Shown here: one piece after another, positions 8,273 through 15,923 of the stretch
How the letters are laid out: each line of letters starts with the position of its first letter
How positions within the stretch are numbered: position 1 is the stretch's first letter
Assembly (NCBI GenBank): GCA_023436615.1
Contig: JAEZIO010000081.1
Coordinates: 1-32,992, forward strand
Origin: Pseudomonadota bacterium
Lineage (GTDB): Bacteria; Pseudomonadota; Alphaproteobacteria; Sphingomonadales; Sphingomonadaceae
Length of the DNA stretch: 32,992 nt
Direction of reading: 5' to 3'
Program-made: the position numbers and the translations under genes
Notes under the pieces: generated by a model
The model's database searches: none
What the model was told of the DNA's origin: nothing
What the model saw: only the letters and a program-made list of their open reading frames with translations

Positions 8273-9154
8273 TTAGCGCGGGCTTGCGACGGCCGCGGAA
8301 CTGACAGGCGGAAGGGGGCGTAACCAAGCCGGCTCAACGGGCGGCAGTGGCCTTAGCCATGGAGGCTCCGCTGTGGACGATGAGTCCTTCCCGACCGGCT
8401 CGTCGGATTGCGGCGATTGTGGCGCCCTCCCCTCCTCGCCCGGAGGTTCACTCGGTCGAATGTTGGCGTGGGTTTGAGGCGAACGCGCGTTGCCTTCGCT
8501 CAGCTTGGTTGGAGCGATAGTTGTGGCAAGTAGCCCCGCCGATGACCTTCTCTCGAGCGGTTCGGACCGTTGGGTTGAACTGCGAAGCGGCGGCGCGGCC
8601 GGGCGGATGCTCTCTACTGAACGGCTTTCGACGGGCCGGTGCCGCGCCACAGTAAGCTTGTCGGCGTCGTTAGCGACAGCATAAGTGACGATCTTATCCC
8701 CGTTGTGCGTGTCAGGGCTGTCTTCGGATCCGGCACGGGCCATTGCAGGGCCGAAGGCGAGGTCCTGTGGGTGGTCGGCGTTCGCGTCGATGATGAATTG
8801 CTCGATATTGGTGAAAGGCTCGGACACGAGGGGTGGGAGCAGCACGATGAGCGCAATAACAGCAATTCCGAGTGATGCGCTTACAAAGAGATTAACTCGG
8901 CGATGCGAAGGAGCCGCAAACATTAAATTGTGCGCAAGCTCCCAGTTGATGCGCTGCCTGTCGTAAGCGGCGCGCTTATCGGGTGCCCCTATAACCGCGT
9001 AGGCAGCGGTGATGTCGCGCACCCGAGATGAGGCGGCAGCCGATGGATTTGAGTCTGGATGATAGCGACGCATGAGTTCCAAGTAAGCCGCGCGAATGTC
9101 GGCTGCTGGAGAACTCGGCGCGACTCCGAGAGTGGCGTAGTAGTTCGGCAGCAT
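8273..9154 (-). CDS. Membrane-anchored J-domain (DnaJ-like) protein
   Basis: A 293-aa protein. Residues 1-70 are a J domain (YYATLGVAPSS, His32-Pro33-Asp34, DITAAYAVIGAPDKRAAYD), the part that stimulates Hsp70/DnaK ATPase activity. One transmembrane helix lies at about 88-110 (residues 97-109 are IAVIALIVLLPPL). The remaining ~180 residues are low-complexity, rich in Ser, Pro, Arg and Glu, and end with a tandem motif, PPWLRPLPPVEP followed by AWLRPLPPV. There is no Gly/Phe region or zinc finger, so it is a type III J protein. The tail, on whichever side of the membrane, has no recognised domain. Base composition seems less GC-rich than the neighbouring housekeeping genes. Confidence 0.8.
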   Translation of the reverse strand: MLPNYYATLGVAPSSPAADIRAAYLELMRRYHPDSNPSAAASSRVRDITAAYAVIGAPDKRAAYDRQRINWELAHNLMFAAPSHRRVNLFVSASLGIAVIALIVLLPPLVSEPFTNIEQFIIDANADHPQDLAFGPAMARAGSEDSPDTHNGDKIVTYAVANDADKLTVARHRPVESRSVESIRPAAPPLRSSTQRSEPLERRSSAGLLATTIAPTKLSEGNARSPQTHANIRPSEPPGEEGRAPQSPQSDEPVGKDSSSTAEPPWLRPLPPVEPAWLRPLPPVSSAAVASPR

Positions 9155-9548
9155 AATTCCCCCCGTCGGGGCATCTTACGCGAGATTGGCGACTGATCAA
9201 TGTGACGGCGAGCGTGGCCGCGGTGCCATTTGATGCGGAGGGGATGTAAGCAACGAAGATCGAAGGCGACCACGTCTCGGAATGGCATGGCCTGTTATTG
9301 TCGTGACGTTGTCCGCGACCATGAGGCCGCATCTCAATGCCGCTTCTTAAAAGCCTACAATTGCGCTGAAGGAACTTAACAATCGGGTCGAGGTCCCCGC
9401 TTGTACCAAGCGTACATAAACGCGAGGAGCAGCCCGACCAATATGCCAGCAATAAAAATTACAACGTGCATATAACGCCTCATCAACCGCGCGCGAGAAG
9501 ACCGTGAACGAGTGCAGCTGTGGACCCTGTGGAAATCATTAGCAGCTT
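9155..9548. other. 394-bp gap with one possible small membrane ORF
   Basis: Between the J-domain gene (minus) and the YkgJ-like gene (plus) there is no standard-size gene. The region seems lower in GC than the surroundings. It must include promoters for both divergent flanking genes. The only coding candidate seen is the 31-codon membrane ORF at 9376-9471. No RNA gene or repeat was recognised. Confidence 0.5.
9376..9471 (-). CDS. Possible 31-aa single-pass membrane microprotein
   Basis: A short minus-strand frame begins MHVVIFIAGILVGLLLAF, a near-perfect transmembrane helix, and ends with the positive/polar tail MYAWYKRGPRPDC. The ATG at 9471 has GAGG six bases upstream; another ATG at 9483 would add MRRY. 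The helix followed by a basic tail looks like a real microprotein, but random sequence can produce this and there is no homologue I can name. It would be transcribed toward the J-domain gene, which also has one transmembrane helix. Confidence 0.35.
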   Translation of the reverse strand: MHVVIFIAGILVGLLLAFMYAWYKRGPRPDC

Positions 9549-10166
9549 ATGTCGTCTTTGGCTAAGATCTCACGCCCACCCACCAGGGCAACGATGTCGA
9601 TTCCTCCGCGTCCTGTGAACGTAATCCCGGGCAGCAGCACATCCCTGTGCATACGTTGCGGCCTGTGTTGCGACGGCACGTTGTTCTCTCGTGTCCCCGT
9701 GGAGCTTGGTGACGAAGCTGCGGCCGAGGCCGCGGGCCTTGTCATCGATCGCGAGAGGGACACCCATTTCTTCCGACAGCCATGCGCCGGGTTCGCCGGC
9801 GGCCGATGCGCCGTCTACGCCAATCGTCCGACCCCCTGCCGTAACTTCCGTTGCAAGCTCCTTAAGTCGTTCCAGGCCGGCGAGATCGACCTCGACACTG
9901 CCCTCGAGAAGGTGGAGCTCGCCATGCAGCTGCGCCGCAAGATCGCGGAAGACGAGCCAGAAGCAGCGCGCCATAAGGACCGGCGCAGGATCCAACGGGA
10001 GCTGCTTGCATCGAAGCAACGTACGCAGCTTCTCTTGAACATCATCTCGCTCGAATATTTTTTTGACCAATGGTTCCGCAAAAAGAAGAAAGAGGCGGCT
10101 AGCGAGACCTTGGAAGCGGAGCTGGAGGCCGCTGACAAGGCAGGCCGAAAGGGATCTTCGTGCTGA
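9549..10166 (+). CDS. YkgJ-family cysteine-cluster protein, first gene of lasso arm 1
   Basis: A 205-aa protein with the eight-cysteine YkgJ (UPF0153) signature: Cys34-x2-Cys37-x2-Cys40-Cys41, then Cys79, Cys87, Cys97 and Cys102 in the context RCAVYANRPTPCRNFRC. The family is thought to bind zinc or iron and is poorly characterised. The C-terminal half is highly charged and helical with a Lys-rich stretch (FRKKKKEA). Its stop overlaps the GTG of the B2 leader peptidase by 7 nt, so the two are translationally coupled; that is the reason to place it in the lasso operon. An alternative start is ATG 9594 with AGGG upstream. A role in lasso maturation is inference only. Confidence 0.8.
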   Translation: MSSLAKISRPPTRATMSIPPRPVNVIPGSSTSLCIRCGLCCDGTLFSRVPVELGDEAAAEAAGLVIDRERDTHFFRQPCAGFAGGRCAVYANRPTPCRNFRCKLLKSFQAGEIDLDTALEKVELAMQLRRKIAEDEPEAARHKDRRRIQRELLASKQRTQLLLNIISLEYFFDQWFRKKKKEAASETLEAELEAADKAGRKGSSC

Positions 10167-10588
10167 GTAGGCGGCCGCTTTTGTTTCGCTTCGCCAAGAT
10201 GGAAAGCCGGCGACGGCAATTGCTGGTGCGCGCCGCCTTTGCTCTGACTGCCGCGTCCTTCGCCGTCGCTGCACTGCCGTTCCGGCACGCGATGAAGTTC
10301 GGCCCGATACCTTTGGGTCGGCGAAAGGACCTCGATCCGGCCGAGTGTGTCTGGGCAATCGAAGCTGCTTCATACCGACTACCCTGGAGGACCATGTGCA
10401 TCGAAAAAGGACTGGCGACTCAGCGACTGCTTCGCGCATCGGGAGTGGATGCAGCGCTGCACTATGGAGCCAGGAACAATCCCGATGACCGAACGCTGGA
10501 GGCGCATGTCTGGGTGACGGTGGGTGGAACGACTGTGATCGGGGACGAGTCTCCACTGCAGTTCACGGAGCTCGCTACCTACCGATGA
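10160..10588 (+). CDS. Lasso peptide biosynthesis B2 protein (transglutaminase-like leader peptidase)
   Basis: A 142-aa protein matching the C-terminal half of McjB in split systems. It is a cysteine protease of the transglutaminase fold that cuts the leader from the lasso precursor. The catalytic triad is visible as Cys80 (RTMCIEKGLATQRLL), His116 (EAHVWV) and Asp129 (VIGDE), with spacing like McjB. The N-terminal region (about residues 20-42, LLVRAAFALTAASFAVAALP) is the hydrophobic helix common in B2 proteins. The GTG at 10160 has AAAGGGA upstream and lies in the YkgJ stop; an ATG at 10199 is the alternative. It ends in an ATGA overlap with the kinase gene. Confidence 0.9.
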   Translation: MLSRRPLLFRFAKMESRRRQLLVRAAFALTAASFAVAALPFRHAMKFGPIPLGRRKDLDPAECVWAIEAASYRLPWRTMCIEKGLATQRLLRASGVDAALHYGARNNPDDRTLEAHVWVTVGGTTVIGDESPLQFTELATYR

Positions 10589-11523
10589 CATCGCGCACGG
10601 CCGGCTCACACGACTATTCGGTATTCGGACTGCGCGTCCGAAGCGCGGTTCGCTTGCCGGAGATCTTCCCGGCCCGCGGTGTAGGTGTCCCCGACGTCAT
10701 AATCGAGCAAGGCCATATCCCGGAGTCTGTCGGGGCCGCGCCGGGCCTCAACACCGTTGATGGTGCACTTCTGTTCGTCATCCCGGAGGTCGCGACCTTC
10801 CGGATCGCGTCGGGCTCGCGCATCACGGTCGATCCCCGTCCCGGGGTCGCGGAACGCAACGTCGCTCTTTATCTTCTGGGCTCAGCTTTCGGCGCGCTGC
10901 TGCACCAGCGCGGGCTGCTCCCGCTCCACGCCAATGGCATCGAGATCCGCGGCGGCGCCGTCGCATTCATGGGCGCTTCGGGTGCGGGCAAGTCCACGCT
11001 CGCCGCCTGGTTTCAGCGCCAAGGTTACAGCATCATCGCCGACGACGTGTGCGTCGTCGGATTCACGGATGACGGCAAGCCGTATGCCGTTCCCGGCCTG
11101 CCGCGATTGCGATTATGGGCCGAAGCGCTTGACCATCTACGTCATGACTATTCCGGCCTTGAGCGATCTTATTTCGGAGCCGAGCAGGTCGAGAAATATG
11201 ATGTTCCCGTCGACCAGAAGTTCGTCGCGACCGAGAACGTTACCCTCTGCGCAATCTACCTACTGGACCAGGCGGAACAGGCGTCGATTAGACCGCTGGA
11301 AGGCGCCGATGCCGCCGAAGCCGTCTTCGCCAACACTTACCGCGGCACATTTCTTCCCGCGGCCGGCGGTGAGCAAAAACACTGGGCGGCTACGACTCAA
11401 CTGGTCCGATCCGTGCCTGTTTTCCGCGCGGCTCGCATCTGGGATCTTGGCCGCCTTGACGACCAGAACCGGAAGCTGTTGGAACATGCTCTCCGAATGA
11501 TAGCAGGGCCGCCGGCTAGTTAG
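10585..11523 (+). CDS. HPr kinase-like lasso peptide kinase
   Basis: A 312-aa protein related to HPr kinase/phosphorylase but in the short form found next to lasso genes (PadeK of paeninodin type). Walker A GASGAGKST is at residues 130-138, His115 in LPLHANGIEI precedes it, and the acidic pair Asp153-Asp154 sits in SIIADDVCVV. Known relatives phosphorylate the C-terminal Ser of the lasso precursor, and the precursor here does end in Ser. It is translated from an ATG overlapping the B2 stop. Its 3' end overlaps the convergent cyclase gene by 8 bp. There is no PTS HPr gene nearby, which argues against a sugar-regulation role. Confidence 0.88.
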   Translation: MTSRTAGSHDYSVFGLRVRSAVRLPEIFPARGVGVPDVIIEQGHIPESVGAAPGLNTVDGALLFVIPEVATFRIASGSRITVDPRPGVAERNVALYLLGSAFGALLHQRGLLPLHANGIEIRGGAVAFMGASGAGKSTLAAWFQRQGYSIIADDVCVVGFTDDGKPYAVPGLPRLRLWAEALDHLRHDYSGLERSYFGAEQVEKYDVPVDQKFVATENVTLCAIYLLDQAEQASIRPLEGADAAEAVFANTYRGTFLPAAGGEQKHWAATTQLVRSVPVFRAARIWDLGRLDDQNRKLLEHALRMIAGPPAS

Positions 11524-13420
11524 TGCCCTTCACCTTGCGAATGAAATGGCCCGCCGACACTCCGCGAAGGAGCCCGTACCGGTATTTCCGGCGAACGTCG
11601 TCGCGCTCCCACCCGTCACTCGGCCAACTATCCAGACAATCCTGAAGCCACGTGAAATCCAAAGCTTCGGAGGCCTCGACACACCGCATGATGGAGTCGA
11701 TTTCCTCCTGGATTTGGGGGCGTGCGCGATCGAGTGCTTCGTACCAATCGGCGGATTGAAAGCCGCGGACGCTTGAATTGACCACTTGCGGCGGGAGCCG
11801 ATCGCCGAACGCCCGCCGAGCAAGCGATCTTGAAACGCCTCCACGAAGATACTGGCCGTACGGAACGGAGAGGCTAAACTCGATCACCCGTTTATCCGTC
11901 ATCGGATCGCGAGCGCTAAGGCCCCACTCCGCAAGCAGTCCCTTGTACCCATTGCCGCCGTCGGTCGTCCGATACTCGTTAATTCTCAATTCTAGCGGGT
12001 CGCGTTGCGGCCGCAAGGACCAGTCCCATTTGCGTTGGGCGCTCAGTTGCCGGAGCCTCTCCAGGTGCCGCGGGGAAGCCGCTGAGATTGCACCCGTGCC
12101 GGCGTTCTTCCGGATCAGCTTTCGAATGGCCCGCCAAAGCGGCGCAGGCGTAAAGGGTCCGAGAATATGGGCCGCCAGCGGCAATACGGGGCTGCCGTTC
12201 ATCGCCAGCTGCGTCGCATTCTTGGCGACGCTCAGCGCTTTTCCTTTGGAGAGCATCAACGGGAGCCACTCGATCCCGGAATAGCTGAGGGTGAGGTTGC
12301 CGTAGCTGCCCTTGAAAAGCAGTTTTGCGCCGGCGTCGTGCGCCGCCCTGTTGATGGCCTGACTCCACACGGCATTGGCGACGGCAGGCATGGGCTTCTG
12401 CGCGTAAAGAAACGTCCGGTCGAGCCACTCGATCGGAGATTCTCCGGAGTTGCGGAGAACCACATGTTCGACGTTTGGGTAGAGGCTCGCAATCGCTCCT
12501 GCGAGATGCGATTCGTCAGAAAGAGATCCCCCGGGTCCCGGCCGATCGAACCCTTCTCTTGGTGCGCCAGTCAGCGCCAGGACCTTGCCGGGGAACTGCC
12601 GGGCGACAGTCGCAGTCACGATAGAGCTGTCCAGCCCGCCACTTAACTGGCTGGCGACGAGATCGGTCGCGCCACGAAGCTGCGCCGAAACCGCCTCGTC
12701 AAGGACGGCACGGAGGCCTTCTTCATACTCTTCGTCGCGCAGCGTGTCCGCACCCGGACCTCTTGGATTCCAGAAGGCGCTGGAGCGCAATCCGGTGCGC
12801 GAAACTTTCGCCAGGTGTCCCGATTGAACGCGGTTGATGCCCAAGAAATGTGTCTTGGTATTTGACCGTGGAAGAAGTGCAACCTCTTCGGCCATAAACT
12901 CCAGATCGACATCATAGGGAACATGATCCAGCGCATGCAGCCCACTTGGCATTGAGGTGAATGCGAAGAATTTATCTCCCTGGTGGTAATGGAGCGGTCG
13001 AAGACCGAGGATATCGCGGCAGAGCAAGAGCTCCTGCTTGTCGCTGTTCCATAGCGCGAAGGCGAATTCGCCAACGAAGCGGTCGACGGCCGCCTCGCCC
13101 CACTTAAGCAGGGCTTCGAACATCAGCGCTGAATCGGCCATTCGCCGCGCCTCGGAATGAGGGAGACCGAGTTCCGACAGCACTTCCGGGCGGTTGTCGA
13201 GCCGCACATCGGCGAGGAATTGAAACGGACCGCGCGAGATTGGTGTTTCGTCGTATGCGTCTTCCCGCGATAGTGGAAATAGATTGCGGCCCAAGGCGAT
13301 CGGACCGTTCGCGTTCAGACTGCGCTTGCTGCCGTATTGAGACTGACCGTGAAGCATCCTGGCGCAATGGTCCCGGACTGGCCGCCCATCGAACGACCAG
13401 TAGCCGGCCAAGGCTGTCAA
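11516..13420 (-). CDS. Lasso cyclase, asparagine synthetase-like (McjC family)
   Basis: A 634-aa protein with an N-terminal glutaminase-like fold (1-210) and a C-terminal ATP-dependent synthetase domain. The PP-loop SGGLDSS is at residues 260-266. The N-terminal Cys needed to hydrolyse glutamine is missing (MTALAGYWSF), the normal state in lasso cyclases, which adenylate the Asp/Glu side chain of the core peptide so that its alpha-amine closes the macrolactam ring. It is the third gene of the minus arm, 77 nt behind the precursor. It differs from the second asparagine synthetase in the window (20285-21820), which keeps Cys2. Its 3' end runs into the kinase gene. Confidence 0.9.
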   Translation of the reverse strand: MTALAGYWSFDGRPVRDHCARMLHGQSQYGSKRSLNANGPIALGRNLFPLSREDAYDETPISRGPFQFLADVRLDNRPEVLSELGLPHSEARRMADSALMFEALLKWGEAAVDRFVGEFAFALWNSDKQELLLCRDILGLRPLHYHQGDKFFAFTSMPSGLHALDHVPYDVDLEFMAEEVALLPRSNTKTHFLGINRVQSGHLAKVSRTGLRSSAFWNPRGPGADTLRDEEYEEGLRAVLDEAVSAQLRGATDLVASQLSGGLDSSIVTATVARQFPGKVLALTGAPREGFDRPGPGGSLSDESHLAGAIASLYPNVEHVVLRNSGESPIEWLDRTFLYAQKPMPAVANAVWSQAINRAAHDAGAKLLFKGSYGNLTLSYSGIEWLPLMLSKGKALSVAKNATQLAMNGSPVLPLAAHILGPFTPAPLWRAIRKLIRKNAGTGAISAASPRHLERLRQLSAQRKWDWSLRPQRDPLELRINEYRTTDGGNGYKGLLAEWGLSARDPMTDKRVIEFSLSVPYGQYLRGGVSRSLARRAFGDRLPPQVVNSSVRGFQSADWYEALDRARPQIQEEIDSIMRCVEASEALDFTWLQDCLDSWPSDGWERDDVRRKYRYGLLRGVSAGHFIRKVKGTN

Positions 13421-13497
13421 ATTATCACCGCCTCAACAAAAGCTCGCCAGCAAAACCGGCGAGACACGCGTGCCGTCATTGCGGAAAGTCGCGGAGA

Positions 13498-13614
13498 CTA
13501 GGAGTTGTTCTTTGCGGAGCCATTGTCCGCATCGTCAACGATACCTGCGTTGATCTCTGCTGAACCCGCTGCAATCGCCTTAACTTCGGGCTTACGCCAT
13601 TGCTTCTTCTGCAT
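13498..13614 (-). CDS. Lasso peptide precursor (A), 38 aa
   Basis: The sequence starts MQKKQWRKPEVKAIAAGSAE and continues with 18 residues, I21 to S38. Features seen: a W6-x-x-P9 motif (variant of the YxxP recognised by B1 proteins) and a hydrophobic V11/I14 pair in the leader. An acidic patch Asp27, Asp28, Asp30 could supply the ring acceptor, and the last residue is Ser, the phosphorylation site expected with the kinase. The ATG at 13614 has GGAG nine bases upstream; a longer frame from 13704 is less likely. The leader/core junction is uncertain: starts at I21 (acceptor D27/D28), N22, A23 or G24 (acceptor D30) fit 7-9-residue rings, but none has the usual Thr at -2. Confidence 0.85.
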   Translation of the reverse strand: MQKKQWRKPEVKAIAAGSAEINAGIVDDADNGSAKNNS

Positions 13615-13706
13615 GGCAAGCGTCTCCAATCTGAGGTCCATCCGATGGTCATACCGAAGAAGGAATACTCTGGCTAGTCTTCGTGGTTGAGGGCAATTCC
13701 CCAAAC

Positions 13707-13973
13707 TTAGGAGACGGTCCTAACTAACCCCTGCGCTACCATCGAATCGAGCAATTCCTCCAAATCTGTCCTACATTGAGCGGAGTCGACATCGTACTCG
13801 GCGGCCAGCTCCGCCTCCAGTTGCTCGAAGCTTTTCCGGTCCTCCAGCAGACGCCACACAGACGCTGCAACGCTATTGAACCCGAAGCAGGTGCCAGCCT
13901 CTGGATCTAGGGCAACCAAGTCGTCCCCCACCTCCGCCTCCATCAGCTTCGCCGCCCGCTCATAGTAAGTCAC
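13707..13973 (-). CDS. Lasso B1 protein, PqqD-like leader-recognition element
   Basis: An 88-aa PqqD/RRE-type protein. DLVALDPEAGTCFGFNSVAA is the family's strand-turn segment, followed by VWRLLEDRKSFEQLEAEL and a C-terminal helix pair (DLEELLDSMVAQGLV). In split lasso systems this binds the precursor's leader and delivers it to B2. The start is GTG at 13973 with AGGA upstream. It is the first gene of the minus arm, 92 nt ahead of the precursor start. The B1-A-C order differs from the common A-C-B1-B2. Confidence 0.88.
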   Translation of the reverse strand: MTYYERAAKLMEAEVGDDLVALDPEAGTCFGFNSVAASVWRLLEDRKSFEQLEAELAAEYDVDSAQCRTDLEELLDSMVAQGLVRTVS

Positions 13974-14070
13974 GTGTGATCCTATTGCTTGCGGACGAGC
14001 CCACCTAGGACTCCCTCCACCGGTTTAGAAACGGTAGCGGTATCCCTTCGAGCGAGCTAGCGCAAAGACC
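13974..14070. promoter_or_regulatory. Divergent promoter region of the lasso locus with an inverted repeat
   Basis: These 97 bp lie between B1 (minus) and the methyltransferase-like gene (plus) and must drive both arms. At 14019-14035 there is an imperfect inverted repeat, ACC-g-GTTT-ag-AAAC-GGT: seven pairs with one bulged base. It could be an operator or just a small hairpin. No confident -10/-35 elements were identified. Confidence 0.35.
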
Positions 14071-14793
14071 ATGAAGTCGGCCCAAATCGTTCGAAAACAA
14101 ATCAAGGCTGCTAGAAAGCGAGGCTCAACTTGGGTTCGATGGCTTGATTTCGCGCGCACTATTGTGACAGCCGAGGGACGATCGCGGGTCTGGGCGGAAT
14201 ATCGCCATAGGCACTGGATACACCAGACGTCCACTTACACAGAAGAAGATCGCTACCCAGAGTTGCTCGATTTTGCCGCTCGCCTTGCGCCTAACGCGAC
14301 GCGCATCCTCTCGTTTGGTTGTTCCTCGGGACACGAACTCCTAGCGCTTAGGCGCCGCTTTCCGTTAGCCGAAATCATTGGGACTGAGATCAACGGGAGA
14401 ATGCGGCGCATCGCGACAAAGCGGGTTAAGAATGGCGGCGGCATGTGCGTGATCGCACCGAGCCAAATTCAGGGATACTTTGATGCGATCTTCGCCCTTT
14501 CTGTGCTCCAGCGACAGCCACACATGGTGGACGAGATCGGCCTTGAGGATCTTTCCTCGCATTATCCTTTCGAGCGATTCGACCGAACGGTGACGGCGTT
14601 AGTTGAACGGCTCACCCCCGGCGGCATCCTCTGCGTCATCAACAACCACTATCGCGTCGAGGATTCCTCGGCCGCAAATTTCCTCGATCCTGTTTGTCAG
14701 TCGCCAGCTGGGATGGGTCTCTTCTTTGAGCCTAATGGCCGCCGCAGCTCGACCCCGCCTGGCCGAACCCTTTTCCGGAAGCGAGTCGGCTAA
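14071..14793 (+). CDS. Class I SAM-dependent methyltransferase-like protein, lasso arm 2
   Basis: A 240-aa protein. Residues 78-90 (RILSFGCSSGHEL) form a motif I-like SAM loop, an acidic residue follows at the end of the second strand (Glu106 in IIGTEIN), and LTPGGILCVINNHYR (about residues 185-200) is the post-motif III strand seen in Rossmann methyltransferases. The first 60 residues are basic with no known domain. It is the first plus-strand gene after the divergent region, 41 nt before the nucleotidyltransferase. A lasso-tailoring role (for example O-methylation) is inferred from position only. The substrate is unknown and catalysis is not certain because the SAM loop is atypical. Confidence 0.6.
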   Translation: MKSAQIVRKQIKAARKRGSTWVRWLDFARTIVTAEGRSRVWAEYRHRHWIHQTSTYTEEDRYPELLDFAARLAPNATRILSFGCSSGHELLALRRRFPLAEIIGTEINGRMRRIATKRVKNGGGMCVIAPSQIQGYFDAIFALSVLQRQPHMVDEIGLEDLSSHYPFERFDRTVTALVERLTPGGILCVINNHYRVEDSSAANFLDPVCQSPAGMGLFFEPNGRRSSTPPGRTLFRKRVG

Positions 14794-14834
14794 CATCCTC
14801 TTTAGAAAGCGTTCACGCAGGCTAAGAAGCTCCT

Positions 14835-15923
14835 GTGACGCGCCCCGGTGAATTTGACTTTCTTGTAGCGTGCTGTCGCTCAGCGATTGCACGTGCAAAT
14901 GATTACGATGTGGCGGCGCTTGCACAGCGCGTTGACTGGAGTGTGTTTCACGAACTGGTGCGCCGGCACAGGGTCGAACGGCTCGTCAGCACTGCGCTCT
15001 CGCGTAACGAGATCCCAGTGCCCGACCCTCTGCGCCGCGAAATCGAACGCGACGCGAGGCAAGTCGCCGAACGAAATCTGCGTTTCGCACAAGAGAGCCA
15101 CCGCTTGCTCAATGCATTCGGAGGCGCCGGTGTACGAGTAATATTCGTTAAGGGTCTTACTTTGTCGGCGCTCGCTTACGGCGACCCTTACCTGAAGACT
15201 GGCTGCGACATCGATATTCTTGTGGAGCCCGCTTTAGTGAACGCCGCTGCGCAACTGCTGACCAGTTGCGGCTACGAACCTGTGGTACCAGCCGTTGATG
15301 CAAAGTCGCGAGCGGTAGTCGACTGGCACCGACGACGGAAAGAGTCTGTCTGGTGCAAGCGCGGTACAGGCCAGTATCTGGATTTGCACAGTGCCCTTGT
15401 CGACACCCCCGCACTTATTCCCGAGATAGGTATGAAGACACCAGTACAGCAGGTCCCGATTGGTAACGGGCGGTCGCTCCCGACGCTGCAGACCAGCGAT
15501 TTGTTCGCTTATCTTTGCGTCCACGGCACATGGAGCGCGTGGTTTAGGCTGAAGTGGATTGCCGATGTCTCGGCACTCCTTTCCCGGCAGGGAACGACTA
15601 ACATTGAACCGCTCTATGCGCACGCCCGCACGCGCGGCGCGGGACGGGCCGCGGCCCAGGCGCTACTGCTCGCCCGCGAGCTTTTCCGCGTAACGTTGCC
15701 GGAATCGCTGCGCCGAGAAATTGAGGCTGATCGCATGAACGGCCTCCTGAAGCGGCTGTCGATGCGCGAACTGCGGCAGGAGCGGGCACCGACTCAGAGG
15801 CCGTTGGGTACGCTCGGATTGCACCTCCTGCGGCCCTTCCTCGTTCCCGGCTGGAATTCAAAGTTCGCGGAGGTCAGCCGCCAATTGGGCGACGTCGCGC
15901 ATCGTTACATCAGTGACCGGTAA
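14835..15923 (+). CDS. Nucleotidyltransferase-family protein (NTP_transf_5 type) of lasso cluster
   Basis: A 362-aa protein of the uncharacterised nucleotidyltransferase family that accompanies kinase-type lasso clusters. The core signature is IFVKGLTLSALAY (Lys106-Gly107) followed by the metal-binding GCDIDILV (Asp125, Asp127). The rest is mostly helical. In the Bacillus pseudomycoidin system, as I recall it, the equivalent gene adds hexose to the phosphorylated C-terminal Ser; a similar step here is inference. The start is GTG at 14835. The ABC transporter starts inside its last codons, indicating coupling. Confidence 0.82.
   Translation: MTRPGEFDFLVACCRSAIARANDYDVAALAQRVDWSVFHELVRRHRVERLVSTALSRNEIPVPDPLRREIERDARQVAERNLRFAQESHRLLNAFGGAGVRVIFVKGLTLSALAYGDPYLKTGCDIDILVEPALVNAAAQLLTSCGYEPVVPAVDAKSRAVVDWHRRRKESVWCKRGTGQYLDLHSALVDTPALIPEIGMKTPVQQVPIGNGRSLPTLQTSDLFAYLCVHGTWSAWFRLKWIADVSALLSRQGTTNIEPLYAHARTRGAGRAAAQALLLARELFRVTLPESLRREIEADRMNGLLKRLSMRELRQERAPTQRPLGTLGLHLLRPFLVPGWNSKFAEVSRQLGDVAHRYISDR

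Noticed and set aside
13615..13704. 30-codon upstream extension of the lasso precursor
   Set aside because: The extension is not leader-like, and the ATG at 13614 has its own GGAG site and gives a typical precursor length.
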